Below, one piece after another: positions 37,803 to 46,512 of a stretch of 64,000 nt of DNA. How positions within the stretch are numbered: the first letter of the stretch is position 1; each line of letters begins with the position of its first letter. The stretch covers positions 1 to 64,000 of the forward strand of contig NZ_FPKO01000008.1 of NCBI RefSeq assembly GCF_900119385.1, written 5' to 3'. Both the position numbers and the translations under genes were made by a program. The notes below the pieces were generated by a model that searched no databases, was not told the origin of the DNA, and saw only the letters and a program-made list of their open reading frames with translations. This DNA comes from Thermophilibacter mediterraneus (GTDB lineage Bacteria; Actinomycetota; Coriobacteriia; Coriobacteriales; Atopobiaceae).

Positions 37803-38915
37803 GTGGTCGACGTGAGGCTCATGGTCGTCAAGGTCGGCTCGTCGACGCTCGTGGACGGCGCGGGCGCGCTCGACCGGGACTTCATCCGCTCGCTCTGCGA
37901 CCAGGTCGCCGAGCTCGTCGCCCGCGGGACCCGCGTGGTCGTGGTCTCGTCCGGCGCCGCCGCCGCGGGGCGCGACGTCCTCGGGTTCCAGGAGCGCCCG
38001 AGCGACCTCGCGACCCTCCAGGCGTGCGCCTCCGCCGGACAGGCGCGCCTCACCGAGGCCTACGCGGAGGTCCTGCGCGAGCGGTCCATCCCGTGCGGCC
38101 AGGTCCTGCTCACGCGGCGCGACGTCATGGACCGCGACGGCTTCCTGAACGCGCGTACCACCCTGACGCGCCTGCTCGAGCTCGGCGCCGTCCCCGTGGT
38201 GAACGAGAACGACACTGTCTCGACCGCCGAGTTCGCCTTCGGCGACAACGACATGCTCGGCGCTCTCGTCGCCGCGCTCGTGGGGGCGGACCTCTACGTC
38301 ATATGCTCCGACGTGGACGGCCTCTACACCGCCAACCCGCAGGAGCACCCCGACGCCACCCTCATCGAGCGCGTCGAGGAGGTCGACCACCGCCTGAGCG
38401 AGATGGCGGGCGGGGCGGGCACCTCCTTCGGGACGGGCGGGATGTCCTCGAAGCTGCGCGCCGCGCGCGCGATGCTCGCGGCGGGGATTCCCACCGTCAT
38501 CTGCCGCGGCCGCCGCCCGAATGTCCTCGCCGAGGTCGCGGGTGGCGCGCACGTGGGGACGCGCTTCGAGGCGCGCGCCGGCGCACCCCACGAGGGCGGC
38601 CGCAAGCTCTGGATCGGCCTCGCCGAGGTCCCGCGCGGGACCATCGGGCTCGACGCGGGCGCCACGCGCGCGGTTCTCGAGCGCGGCGCCTCGATCCTGC
38701 CGGTCGGCGTGGTGTCCACGAGCGGGACCTACGCCGCGGGCGACGTGGTCAACGTCACGTCCGACACCGGCGACGTCATAGGCCGCGGCGTCGCGCGCTA
38801 CTCCTCGGAGGACATGGCGCGCGTCCGCGGGGTCAGGCTCGACGTGATCTCGCGCTTCCTCGGGGAGGGGAGCGCGCAGCCCGCCGTGCACCGAGACGAT
38901 CTTCTCGTCTTCTAG
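37803..38915 (+). CDS. proB: Glutamate 5-kinase
   Basis: First step of proline synthesis: ATP plus glutamate give glutamyl-5-phosphate. The 370-residue protein has an amino-acid-kinase domain (VKVGSSTLVDGAGALD, VVVVSSGAAAAGR, NENDTVSTAE, FGTGGMSSKLRAA) and a C-terminal PUA domain (about 275-360). The GTG at 37803 follows the obgE stop directly; another in-frame GTG lies 9 bases later. Paired with proA 15 bases downstream. Confidence 0.95.
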   Translation: MVDVRLMVVKVGSSTLVDGAGALDRDFIRSLCDQVAELVARGTRVVVVSSGAAAAGRDVLGFQERPSDLATLQACASAGQARLTEAYAEVLRERSIPCGQVLLTRRDVMDRDGFLNARTTLTRLLELGAVPVVNENDTVSTAEFAFGDNDMLGALVAALVGADLYVICSDVDGLYTANPQEHPDATLIERVEEVDHRLSEMAGGAGTSFGTGGMSSKLRAARAMLAAGIPTVICRGRRPNVLAEVAGGAHVGTRFEARAGAPHEGGRKLWIGLAEVPRGTIGLDAGATRAVLERGASILPVGVVSTSGTYAAGDVVNVTSDTGDVIGRGVARYSSEDMARVRGVRLDVISRFLGEGSAQPAVHRDDLLVF

Positions 38916-38930
38916 GAGAGGGGAGCAGGC

Positions 38931-40190
38931 ATGTCCGAGGCTCGAAGGAAGGCGGCGCTCGCCCGCGAGGCGTCGCGGGAGCTCGCCCAGGCGCCCTCCC
39001 GCGCGCGTTCCGAGGCAATCTTCGCCGCCGCGTCGCTCATCGAGGGGCGCGTCGCGACGATCTGCGAGGCGAACGAGGCCGACGTGGCGCGCGCGCGGGC
39101 GCGCGGCATGGCCGAGCCCCTCGTGGACCGGCTGCTGCTCGACGAGGGGCGCCTGCGCGCCATCGCCGCGTCGCTTCGCGAGATCGCCCGCCAGGACGAC
39201 CCCGTCGGCCAGGTCGTGGGCGGCAGGACGCTCGAGTCGGGTGTCCGCGTTGAGCAGGTGCGCGTCCCGCTCGGCGTCGTCGCCGTCATCTACGAGGCGC
39301 GCCCCAACGTGACCGCCGACGCGTTCGCCCTGTGCCTGCGCTCCGGCAACGCGTGCGTCCTCAAGGGCGGCTCCGCCGCGAGCGCGTCGTGCGAGGCGAT
39401 CGTCGCCTGCTGCCGCGAGGCGCTCGGGTCGGCCGGGCTGTCCCCCGAGGGGGTACAGTACGTCGCCGACGACGCCTCTCACTCCGAGACCGGGGAGCTG
39501 CTGCGGGCGCGCGGGCTCGTCGACGTCCTCGTCCCGCGCGGCGGCGCCGAGCTCATTCGCTCCTGCGTCGAGGGGGCCACGGTCCCCGTCATCGAGACCG
39601 GCACGGGCAACTGCCACGTCTACCTCCACCGTGACGCCGACGTCGGGCGCGCGGTGTCGATCGTCGTCAACGCGAAGTGCTCGCGACCCGGCGTGTGCAA
39701 CGCCGCGGAGTCGCTGCTCGTCGACGCCTGCGCCGCGGAGCGCCTCCTGCCGCCGGTCCTGCGCGCGCTCGCCGAGCGCGGCGTGGCGCTCGTGGGCGAC
39801 GACCTCGCGCGCGAGGTCGCGCTCCGCTCCGGTGTCAATATGGCCGCCGCGACCGAGCTCGACTGGGGGACGGAGTACCTCGACCTCAAGATGAGCGTCA
39901 GGTGCGTGGACGGCGTCGAGGAGGCCGTGGCGCACGTGAACCGCTACGGGACCGGGCACTCCGAGGCCATCGTCAGCGAGTCCTACGCCGCCTGCGAGGC
40001 GTTCCTCGCGGGCGTCGACGCCGCGGCGGTGTACGCGAACGCCTCGACGCGCTTCACCGACGGCGGCGTCTTCGGGCTCGGGGGCGAGATCGGCATCTCG
40101 ACGCAGAAGCTCCACGCGCGCGGCCCCATGGGCGCGACGGCGCTCACCACGACGAAGTACCTCGTGAGGGGGGAGGGCCAGGTCCGATGA
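38931..40190 (+). CDS. proA: Gamma-glutamyl phosphate reductase
   Basis: The enzyme reduces glutamyl-5-phosphate with NADPH to glutamate semialdehyde, the precursor of proline. The 419-residue aldehyde-dehydrogenase-fold protein has PLGVVAVIYEARPNVT, LKGGSAA, the catalytic cysteine in NAKCSRPGVCNAAE and the ending GGEIGISTQKLHARGPMG. The ATG at 38931 follows GAGGGGAGCAGG. ProC is not in the window. The stop overlaps the nadD ATG (ATGA). Confidence 0.96.
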   Translation: MSEARRKAALAREASRELAQAPSRARSEAIFAAASLIEGRVATICEANEADVARARARGMAEPLVDRLLLDEGRLRAIAASLREIARQDDPVGQVVGGRTLESGVRVEQVRVPLGVVAVIYEARPNVTADAFALCLRSGNACVLKGGSAASASCEAIVACCREALGSAGLSPEGVQYVADDASHSETGELLRARGLVDVLVPRGGAELIRSCVEGATVPVIETGTGNCHVYLHRDADVGRAVSIVVNAKCSRPGVCNAAESLLVDACAAERLLPPVLRALAERGVALVGDDLAREVALRSGVNMAAATELDWGTEYLDLKMSVRCVDGVEEAVAHVNRYGTGHSEAIVSESYAACEAFLAGVDAAAVYANASTRFTDGGVFGLGGEIGISTQKLHARGPMGATALTTTKYLVRGEGQVR

Positions 40191-40894
40191 GCGTGGACGT
40201 GGCGGCGCTGCGCGCGGCCGACCTTCCGGTGCTCGGGACTGACGAGGGTCGCACCTACCGGCTCGGCATCATGGGCGGGACCTTCGACCCCATCCACAAC
40301 GGCCACCTCGTCGCGGCCGAGCAGGCCTTCGACGACCTCGGCCTCGACCTCGTTGTGTTCATGCCCGCCGGGCGCCCTGCGTTCAAGCTCGACAAGAGCG
40401 TGACCTCCGGCGAGGAGCGCTTCGCCATGACGCTGCTCGCGACCGCCGACAACCCGCACTTCGTCGCCTCGCGCTTCGAGATCGACCGCGACGGCGTCAC
40501 CTACACGGCCGACACGCTGCGGCTGCTGCGCGAGCTCTATCCCAGCAACGTCGAGTTCTACTTCATCACCGGCGCGGACGCCATCACCGAGATTGTCTCG
40601 TGGCGCGACGCCGAGGACATCGCCCGGCTTGCCCGCCTCGTGGGCGCCACCCGGCCCGGCTACGACCTCGACCAGGCGTGGGACGCGATAGCTGCCTCGG
40701 GGCTCGACTTCGACGTGACCTACCTCTCGGTGCCCGCGCTCGCCATTTCCTCGAGCTACCTGCGCGACCGCGTGGGGGCGGGGCAGAGCCTGCGCTACCT
40801 GACCCCGGACGCCGTCACCGGGTACCTGCACAAGCACGGGCTCTACGGGGCGCGGAGGAACCGCTACGGACAGACCGAGGAGGCCGTGGGCTAG
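40187..40894 (+). CDS. nadD: Nicotinate-nucleotide adenylyltransferase
   Basis: The enzyme makes deamido-NAD from nicotinate mononucleotide and ATP. The 235-residue protein has the nucleotidyltransferase motif GGTFDPIHNGHLVAAE and the C-terminal ISSSYLRDR (ISxTxxR type). It has an N-terminal extension of about 25 residues before the first strand. It overlaps proA and is followed directly by yqeK. Confidence 0.95.
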   Translation: MSVDVAALRAADLPVLGTDEGRTYRLGIMGGTFDPIHNGHLVAAEQAFDDLGLDLVVFMPAGRPAFKLDKSVTSGEERFAMTLLATADNPHFVASRFEIDRDGVTYTADTLRLLRELYPSNVEFYFITGADAITEIVSWRDAEDIARLARLVGATRPGYDLDQAWDAIAASGLDFDVTYLSVPALAISSSYLRDRVGAGQSLRYLTPDAVTGYLHKHGLYGARRNRYGQTEEAVG

Positions 40895-41548
40895 ATGGTG
40901 AAGAAAAAGAAGCTCAAGGTCCGCTACGCCCGCGAGCAGGAGGCCCTTCTCGCCCGGCTCCGCGAGGACCTCGCCGTGCAGCTCGAGCGCAAGCCGAAGC
41001 GCCTCGCGCACTCGCTCTCGGTGGCGAGGACAGCGGAGCGCCTCGCGCTCCTCTACGGCGTGGACCCCTTCCTCGCGTGCGCGGCGGGCATCCTTCACGA
41101 CTGGGAGAAGGCGCGCTCCGTCGCCGAGCAGCTCAACCGCGCGCGCGAGCTCGGGATCGACCTCGGCGTCGACCTCGAGCTCGTCCACTCGCTCCTGCAC
41201 GGCATGATTGCGGCGCGGGAGCTTCCCGAGCGCTACCCGGAGCTGCCCCCCTCGGTCTGGCACGCCATCGCCGTGCACACCTCCGCGGCCGCCGACATGG
41301 CGCCGCTCGACATGGTGCTCTTCGTGGCTGACGGCATCGAGCCCCTGCGCCCCGACACCCCGGGGATCGAGCGCACGCGCTTGCTCGTGGGGGAGGCGCC
41401 CCTCGAGGACGTGTTCTGGGAGTCGTTCGTCGGGGGCATCGCCTACGTCCTCAAGGGCGGGCGCTATCTCTACCCCGGGACCATCGACGTGTACAACGAG
41501 CTGGCGGCGCGCCGCGCCGCCGGCAGGAAAGGCAAGGAGAACGCATGA
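40895..41548 (+). CDS. yqeK: YqeK-like HD-domain hydrolase
   Basis: YqeK proteins hydrolyse symmetrical diadenosine tetraphosphate. The 217-residue protein has the HD metal site in GILHDWEKA and later HGMIAA and HTSAAADM histidines; W replaces the middle residue common in HD(C/I)A variants. The Lys-rich start MVKKKKLKVR is typical of a cytoplasmic protein. It lies in the conserved nadD-yqeK-rsfS order, starting right after the nadD stop and overlapping rsfS by 4 bases. Confidence 0.9.
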   Translation: MVKKKKLKVRYAREQEALLARLREDLAVQLERKPKRLAHSLSVARTAERLALLYGVDPFLACAAGILHDWEKARSVAEQLNRARELGIDLGVDLELVHSLLHGMIAARELPERYPELPPSVWHAIAVHTSAAADMAPLDMVLFVADGIEPLRPDTPGIERTRLLVGEAPLEDVFWESFVGGIAYVLKGGRYLYPGTIDVYNELAARRAAGRKGKENA

Positions 41549-41901
41549 CCGTGACCCCGCTCGAGCTCGCCAGGGTGGCCGCCCTCGCGGCTGACTCCAA
41601 GAAGGCCCGCGACGTCGTGCTTCTGGACCTCTCGGCCCAGACCGACGTCTGCGACTACTTCCTCATCTGCACCGGGGAGAACCCCCGGCAGGTCGACGCC
41701 ATCGTCGACGAGGTCCGCGAGAAGGTGAGCGCCAACTGCGGCGTCTCCCCGATCTCGTGCGAGGGCCGCGAGGGCCTCTCGTGGGTGCTCGTCGACTACG
41801 GCTCGGTCGTCGTGCACGTGTTCAAGCCCGAGACGCGCGACTTCTACCGCCTCGAGCGCCTCTGGGGCGACGCCCCGCGCGTCGAGCTCGACCTTGCCTG
41901 A
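41545..41901 (+). CDS. rsfS: Ribosomal silencing factor RsfS
   Basis: RsfS binds L14 and blocks subunit joining when nutrients fall. The 118-residue protein has the DUF143 pattern: DVVLLDLSAQTDVCDYFLICTG-like core followed by the WVLVDYGSVVVHVF segment and the terminal FYRLERLWGDAP. It overlaps yqeK at its start and dinB at its end. Confidence 0.95.
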   Translation: MTVTPLELARVAALAADSKKARDVVLLDLSAQTDVCDYFLICTGENPRQVDAIVDEVREKVSANCGVSPISCEGREGLSWVLVDYGSVVVHVFKPETRDFYRLERLWGDAPRVELDLA

Positions 41902-43177
41902 CGAGACCCTCTCCCCGCGGGGCGGCGGGGCCGGCGCCGATCCCCTCGCCTGGGAGGGGCCTGCGGTCGGCCTGCTCGACCTTGACGCCTTCTTCGCCTC
42001 CGTCGAGCAGCTCGACCACCCCGAGTGGCGCGGTCGTCCCGTCATCGTGGGCGGCTCCCCCGACCGCAGGGGCGTGGTGTCCACCGCGTCGTACGAGGCG
42101 CGCCGCTACGGCGTGCACTCCGCCATGCCCTCGGCCACCGCGCGCCGGCTCTGCCCCGACGCCATCTGGACCCGGGGCAACTTCGCCCGCTACCGCGAGA
42201 TGAGCGCGCGCGTCATGGGCATCCTCGGCGACGAGACGCCCCTCGTCGAGCAGGTCTCGATCGACGAGGCGTTCTTCGACGTCACCCCCGGGCGCTTCTC
42301 GCGGGAGAGCCCGCTTTCCATCTGCCGGCGCGTGCAGGAGCGGGTCGCTGAGCTCGGCGTGACCTGCTCCATCGGCGTCGGGGTCAACAAGACCGTCGCG
42401 AAGATCGCCTCGGAGCGCGAGAAGCCCCGCGGGCTCACCGCGGTCCTGCCCGGCACGGAGCGGGCCTTCCTGGCGCCGCTGCCCGTCGCGGCGATGAGCG
42501 GGGTGGGGCCTGCCACGCAGGAGCGCCTGAGGAGGATGGGCATCAGGACCCTCGGCGAGCTCTCCCGCGCCGACGCGCTCGAGCTCGAGCGCGTGTTCGG
42601 CGTGCTCGGGCCGCGCATGGCGCTGCGGGCCGCGGGGCTCGAGCGCAGCGCCGTTATGGAGGCGGCCGCGCCCGAGGAGGTCAAGTCCGTCTCGAACGAG
42701 CGCACGTTCTCCGAGGACCTCACCGAGGCGGACCAGATCCGCGCCGGCATCGCGCACGTGTCGGAGATGGTGGGTCGGCGCCTGCGCCGCAAGGGGCTCA
42801 GGGGGCACACCGTCACCCTCAAGGTCAAGTACGACGCCGCGCACGCGCGGACCGCGCAGCGCTCGCTCGGCGCCCCCACGGACGACGAGCGCGTCTTCGG
42901 GCGGGTCGCTCAGTCGCTGCTCGACGAGCTCTGGAGTCCCGGGATGCGGGTGCGCCTGCTCGGCGTGGGCGTCTCGGGCTTCGACGACGGGCGCGAGGTG
43001 CAGATGAGCCTCTTCGCGGGGGAGGGGGAGGGCGCGGGGGACCGCGACCGCTCGGCGCTCGGGCGCGCCTGCGACGCCCTCCGCGAGCGGTTCGGGGACG
43101 GCGCCGTGGGCTACGGGCGCGACCTGCGCTTCAGCGGGTCAACGTCGGACACCGCCCCCATGCACAAGGACCTCTAG
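41894..43177 (+). CDS. dinB: DNA polymerase IV (Y family)
   Basis: This translesion polymerase has 427 residues with the catalytic DLDAFFASVE and SIDEAFFDV motifs, a helix-hairpin-helix thumb (GVGPATQERLRRMGI) and a little-finger domain. QMSLF near residue 373 is a beta-clamp binding motif. The TTG start at 41894 lies inside rsfS (8-base overlap) with no clear ribosome site, so translation may be coupled; the exact start is uncertain, but it cannot lie far inside because DLDAFF begins at about residue 29. The stop shares CTAG with the convergent sensor-kinase gene. Confidence 0.93.
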   Translation: MPDETLSPRGGGAGADPLAWEGPAVGLLDLDAFFASVEQLDHPEWRGRPVIVGGSPDRRGVVSTASYEARRYGVHSAMPSATARRLCPDAIWTRGNFARYREMSARVMGILGDETPLVEQVSIDEAFFDVTPGRFSRESPLSICRRVQERVAELGVTCSIGVGVNKTVAKIASEREKPRGLTAVLPGTERAFLAPLPVAAMSGVGPATQERLRRMGIRTLGELSRADALELERVFGVLGPRMALRAAGLERSAVMEAAAPEEVKSVSNERTFSEDLTEADQIRAGIAHVSEMVGRRLRRKGLRGHTVTLKVKYDAAHARTAQRSLGAPTDDERVFGRVAQSLLDELWSPGMRVRLLGVGVSGFDDGREVQMSLFAGEGEGAGDRDRSALGRACDALRERFGDGAVGYGRDLRFSGSTSDTAPMHKDL

Positions 43178-44430
43178 CGCGCGGGCCCCCCGCTCGCCGA
43201 CCTCGCCTGGAGCGTCACGGTGAAGGTGGTGAGCCCGTCGGTCGACGACGTCGCGCCGATCTTTCCGCCCATGCCCTCGACGAGCGCCTTGGCGATGGCG
43301 AGGCCCAGGCCGAAGCCGCCCCGCTCCTGGCGCTCCCGCGCGTCGTCGGTGCGGTAGAAGCGGTCGAAGAGGTGCTCGAGGTCCTCGGGCGCGATGGTCT
43401 CTCCGTGGTTGGAGACGCTGAGGACGGCCCGGCGGCCGTCGCGCGCCACGCGCACGCTCACCGCGCTGCCCGCGTCGGCGTACTTGGTGGCGTTGTCGAG
43501 CAGGGTCCTGACCACGCGGCCGAGGCGCTCGGGATCCGCGCTCGCGCTGACGCGGGGCTCGAGGTCGCAGGAGATCTCGCAGCCGCGCTCGAAGGCGACC
43601 GCGTCGAACTCGAGCGCGCAGCCCGACACGAGCTCGGTGACGTCGACGCTCGCCAGGCTGCCCTGGGTCGGCCCGGTCGCCTCCTGCTCGTCGGCGCGAG
43701 CGAGGGTGAGCAGGTCCTCCACGAGCCCGCGCATGTGACGCGCCTCGTCGGCGGTCCGCTCGACCCACCCGCGCGCCTCCTCGCCGAGGTCGTCCTCCGA
43801 CTCGAGGATCTGCACGTTGGCGAGGATGACGGCGAGCGGCGTCTTGAGCTCGTGGGAGGCGTCCGAGACGAAGCGTCGCTGCTGCTCCCAGGCGCGCTGC
43901 ACCGGGCGGAGCGCCCAGCCCGAGAGCACGTAGGAGATGGCGAACACGGCGCCCATCGAGACGAGGAAGATCGTGAGGGTCGAGAGGGCCTGCGCCCGCA
44001 GGGTCGCCCCGCGAAGGTAGGTGTCGACGAAGGCGATGCGCCAGCCCCACGCGGCGCGCGCCTTCATCCAGGCGACGGGGTAGCCCGTCGCCCTGCCGGA
44101 GTCGTCGGGGCTGTCGAGCGCCTCGCGCACGACGTCGCTCACGACGGCGTCCTCGACGTTGTCGACGAAGCTCGTGCGGTCGAAGATGACGCCGTCGTCG
44201 GTGACGTCGACGACGACGGCGAGCATGAGCTCGGCCGTGCTCTTGTCCGAGGAGTCGCCCACCGTGACCGCCGCGGCGCCGTCGCTCAGGGCGCGCTCGA
44301 GGATGTCGGTCACGATGCCGCGCTGCATGAGGGCGCTCGAGAAGAGCGACGAGCCGAGCACGCCCGCGAGCACGAGTCCGACGAGGAGCATCGTGATGGC
44401 GATCAGCTTTCTGCGCAGGCGGGCGAGCAC
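43174..44430 (-). CDS. Sensor histidine kinase
   Basis: The 418-residue membrane kinase has an N-terminal membrane helix (about 9-30), an extracytoplasmic domain (about 31-146), a second helix (147-170) and a short linker. A HisKA dimerisation domain follows with H193 in SDASHELKTPLA, then a HATPase domain with LLDNATKYA and GFGLGLAIAKALVEGMGG. It starts with GTG at 44430, 4 bases after the response-regulator stop. The signal is unknown. Its tail overlaps dinB on the other strand by 4 bases. Confidence 0.93.
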   Translation of the reverse strand: MLARLRRKLIAITMLLVGLVLAGVLGSSLFSSALMQRGIVTDILERALSDGAAAVTVGDSSDKSTAELMLAVVVDVTDDGVIFDRTSFVDNVEDAVVSDVVREALDSPDDSGRATGYPVAWMKARAAWGWRIAFVDTYLRGATLRAQALSTLTIFLVSMGAVFAISYVLSGWALRPVQRAWEQQRRFVSDASHELKTPLAVILANVQILESEDDLGEEARGWVERTADEARHMRGLVEDLLTLARADEQEATGPTQGSLASVDVTELVSGCALEFDAVAFERGCEISCDLEPRVSASADPERLGRVVRTLLDNATKYADAGSAVSVRVARDGRRAVLSVSNHGETIAPEDLEHLFDRFYRTDDARERQERGGFGLGLAIAKALVEGMGGKIGATSSTDGLTTFTVTLQARSASGGPAR

Positions 44431-44434
44431 GGCG

Positions 44435-45109
44435 CTACCCCTCGAAGACCTCGAGACGGTAGCCGAGCATCCTGAGCGTGGTTATCTGCACCTTTGACCC
44501 GATGTGGCCGAGCTTCTTTCGCAGGAACGAGACGTAGGCCTCCACCGAGTTCTCGGACGCCTCGGAGCCGCCCCACACGCGCGAGAGCAGGTCCTGCTTG
44601 GAGACGACGCGCGAGCTCGACGCCATGAGGATGCGCATGACCTCGAACTCCTTTCCGGAGAGGTGCACCGACGACGCGCCGCAGGAGAGGTCGTGGGTGG
44701 TGAGGTCGAGCGTGAGGTCCGCGAAGTCGACCTCGTCGATCAGCACCTCCCCGCGGCGCCGCGTGAGCGCCCGCAGGCGGGCGAGCAGCTCCTGCGCCTC
44801 GAAGGGCTTGGTCATGTAGTCGTCCGCGCCCGCGTCGAGGCCCCTGACCTTGTCCTCGGTCGACGTCCGAGCGGTGAGCAGCAGCACCGGCGTCGAGACG
44901 TCGTGGCGGCGCAGCTCGTGGACGAGCTCGGTGCCGTCCATGCCCGGGAGCATGACGTCGAGGATCGCGGCGTCATAGGACCCGGAGAGGCCCGCGCGAA
45001 GCCCGGCGCGCCCGTCGTAGCACACGTCGGCGTTGTAGGACGCGCCGCGGAGAATGCGGGCGATGGCGTCGGCGAGGTTCCTCTCGTCCTCGACAACCAG
45101 AATGTTCAT
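44435..45109 (-). CDS. OmpR-family response regulator
   Basis: The 224-residue regulator has a receiver domain (phospho-acceptor D51 in ILDVMLPGMDG, conserved K101 in TKPF) and a winged-helix DNA-binding domain (about 125-222, VSKQDLLSRVWGG and VEAYVSFLRKKLG). It is first in a two-gene operon with the kinase. AGGGGG precedes the ATG. A TAGGAT -10-like hexamer and a CTGAA direct repeat with 11-base period lie upstream, suggesting autoregulation. Confidence 0.94.
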   Translation of the reverse strand: MNILVVEDERNLADAIARILRGASYNADVCYDGRAGLRAGLSGSYDAAILDVMLPGMDGTELVHELRRHDVSTPVLLLTARTSTEDKVRGLDAGADDYMTKPFEAQELLARLRALTRRRGEVLIDEVDFADLTLDLTTHDLSCGASSVHLSGKEFEVMRILMASSSRVVSKQDLLSRVWGGSEASENSVEAYVSFLRKKLGHIGSKVQITTLRMLGYRLEVFEG

Positions 45110-45165
45110 GAAGTGACCCCCTTCGGAGCTCGAAAGCGTCTGTGCGGAGTCGCCGCACCCCTGCT

Positions 45166-45197
45166 ATCCTACCCAGCAGCCCTGAAATTCATCTGAA
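45166..45197 (-). promoter_or_regulatory. Possible autoregulatory promoter of the two-component operon
   Basis: On the minus strand TAGGAT (45171-45166) could be a -10. In the place of the -35 are two copies of TTCAG (read CTGAA on the plus strand at 45182-45186 and 45193-45197), spaced 11 bases start to start. Tandem half-sites one helical turn apart at a weak -35 are typical of OmpR-family activators. Confidence 0.4.
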
Positions 45198-45247
45198 CTG
45201 GGGCGCGCGCCCTGCCCGCCCGGGCCCGGGTTCACAAAAACTGCACC

Positions 45248-45275
45248 TTGCGGACCACGCCAAGAGTCGTAAGAT
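45248..45275 (+). promoter_or_regulatory. Probable promoter of the rpsP operon
   Basis: TTGCGG (45248-45253), a 16-base spacer and TAAGAT (45270-45275) lie 75 bases upstream of the rpsP start in a locally AT-richer stretch. Confidence 0.55.
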
Positions 45276-45349
45276 ACATAACCGCTATGTGGCTTCGCGG
45301 TGCGGCCAACCTACCAACCACGCGCACCGCTCGATCGGAGGAGTTTTCA

Positions 45350-45679
45350 TTGGCAGTTAAGATTCGCCTGGCCCGCCACGGTGCCAAGAAGCGTCCGTAC
45401 TATCGCGTCGTCGTCGCCGACGGCCGCATGCCGCGCGACGGCCGCTACATCGAGCTCGTCGGCCGCTACAACCCGCTGACCAGCCCCAAGGTCATCGACA
45501 TCAACCTCGAGAAGGTCGACGAGTGGATCGCCAAGGGCGCCCAGCCCACCAACGCCGTCGCGCACCTGATCGACGTCGCCAGGAGCGGCGAGCCCGCCGT
45601 CGAGAAGAAGGCCAAGCTCTCCAAGAAGGCCGCCGCCAAGGCCGCCGCTGCGGCCGAGGCCGAGGCGGACGCCGAGTAG
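45350..45679 (+). CDS. rpsP: 30S ribosomal protein S16
   Basis: The 109-residue protein starts [20 protein letters not shown], the S16 signature, and carries an Ala/Lys/Glu-rich C-terminal tail of about 25 residues. It starts with TTG at 45350; GGAGGAG lies 7 bases upstream, which settles the choice. It heads the rpsP-khpA-rimM-trmD-lepB run. Confidence 0.97.
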   Translation: MAVKIRLARHGAKKRPYYRVVVADGRMPRDGRYIELVGRYNPLTSPKVIDINLEKVDEWIAKGAQPTNAVAHLIDVARSGEPAVEKKAKLSKKAAAKAAAAAEAEADAE

Positions 45680-45687
45680 GCGTCCCC

Positions 45688-45978
45688 ATGGAGGCCACGG
45701 ACAGCGCGCTCGTCGAAGACGAGGAGCGCGAGCTCCCCTCGGACCGCGTCGCGGACCTCGTCGAGTACATCGTGTGCGGCCTCGTCGACGACGAGGACGC
45801 CGTCTCGCTCGACGTGACCGACAGCGAGGGCTCCTCCCTCATCGAGGTGAGCTGCTCCGAGGAGGACGCGGGTCGCGTGATCGGTCGCAAGGGACGCACC
45901 ATCAAGGCCATCAGGACCCTCGCGCGCGCGCTCGGGCAGCGCGTCGGCACGATGGTCGAGGTCGAGGTCGTGGGCTGA
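45688..45978 (+). CDS. khpA: KH-domain RNA-binding protein KhpA
   Basis: The 96-residue protein has a single KH fold with the GxxG loop in VIGRKGRTIKAIRTLARAL. An acidic N-terminal stretch (ALVEDEERELPSD) precedes it. KhpA proteins bind RNA and act with KhpB/Jag in cell-division control. Its place between rpsP and rimM is the standard one. ATG at 45688, 8 bases after the rpsP stop. Confidence 0.93.
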   Translation: MEATDSALVEDEERELPSDRVADLVEYIVCGLVDDEDAVSLDVTDSEGSSLIEVSCSEEDAGRVIGRKGRTIKAIRTLARALGQRVGTMVEVEVVG

Positions 45979-45984
45979 CGTCTC

Positions 45985-46512
45985 ATGCGTGAGCGCTACA
46001 GAACCATAGCCCGTGTGGAGAAGACCCACGGGAGAAGAGGGGAGGTCGTGACGGTTTCCGTGCACGGCCTTCCCTCACTTGTGCGCGAGGGCCTCGAGGT
46101 CGCCCCCGTGCCGCCCGAGCTCACGGGGCCGCGCTGGCGCACCGTCGCGTCGTGCTCGTCGGACGGCCGCGAGGGGCAGCTCGTCGCGCTGGGGGGCGTC
46201 GCCGACCTCGACGGGGCGGAGCGCCTCGTCGGGAAGCTCCTGCTCGCCCGCGAGGCGGACCTGCCCGAAGACCTCGCCCTGCACGACGCGGGGCGGCTCG
46301 TGGGCCGCGAGGTCGCCGACACGCGCCTCGGCGCGCTCGGCTCGATCGCCGAGGTGCTGCGCGGGCCCGCCAACGACGTGTGGGTCGTCCGCGGCCCGAT
46401 GGGGGAGTGCCTGCTGCCCGTCGTCGATGCCGTCGTGAGCGAGGTCCCCGACGAGGGTCCCGTCGCCGTGCGCGTGCCCGCCGGCCTCGAGCCGGGGGGT
46501 GGCGCGCGATGA
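45985..46512 (+). CDS. rimM: Ribosome maturation factor RimM
   Basis: RimM binds S19 and helps 16S rRNA 3' domain maturation. The 175-residue protein begins RTIARVEKTHGRRGEV (family pattern G.HG..GE) and has the PRC-barrel half from about residue 100 (GRLVGREVADTRLGALGSIAEV, then LLPVVDAVV). It overlaps trmD by 4 bases (ATGA). Confidence 0.93.
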   Translation: MRERYRTIARVEKTHGRRGEVVTVSVHGLPSLVREGLEVAPVPPELTGPRWRTVASCSSDGREGQLVALGGVADLDGAERLVGKLLLAREADLPEDLALHDAGRLVGREVADTRLGALGSIAEVLRGPANDVWVVRGPMGECLLPVVDAVVSEVPDEGPVAVRVPAGLEPGGGAR

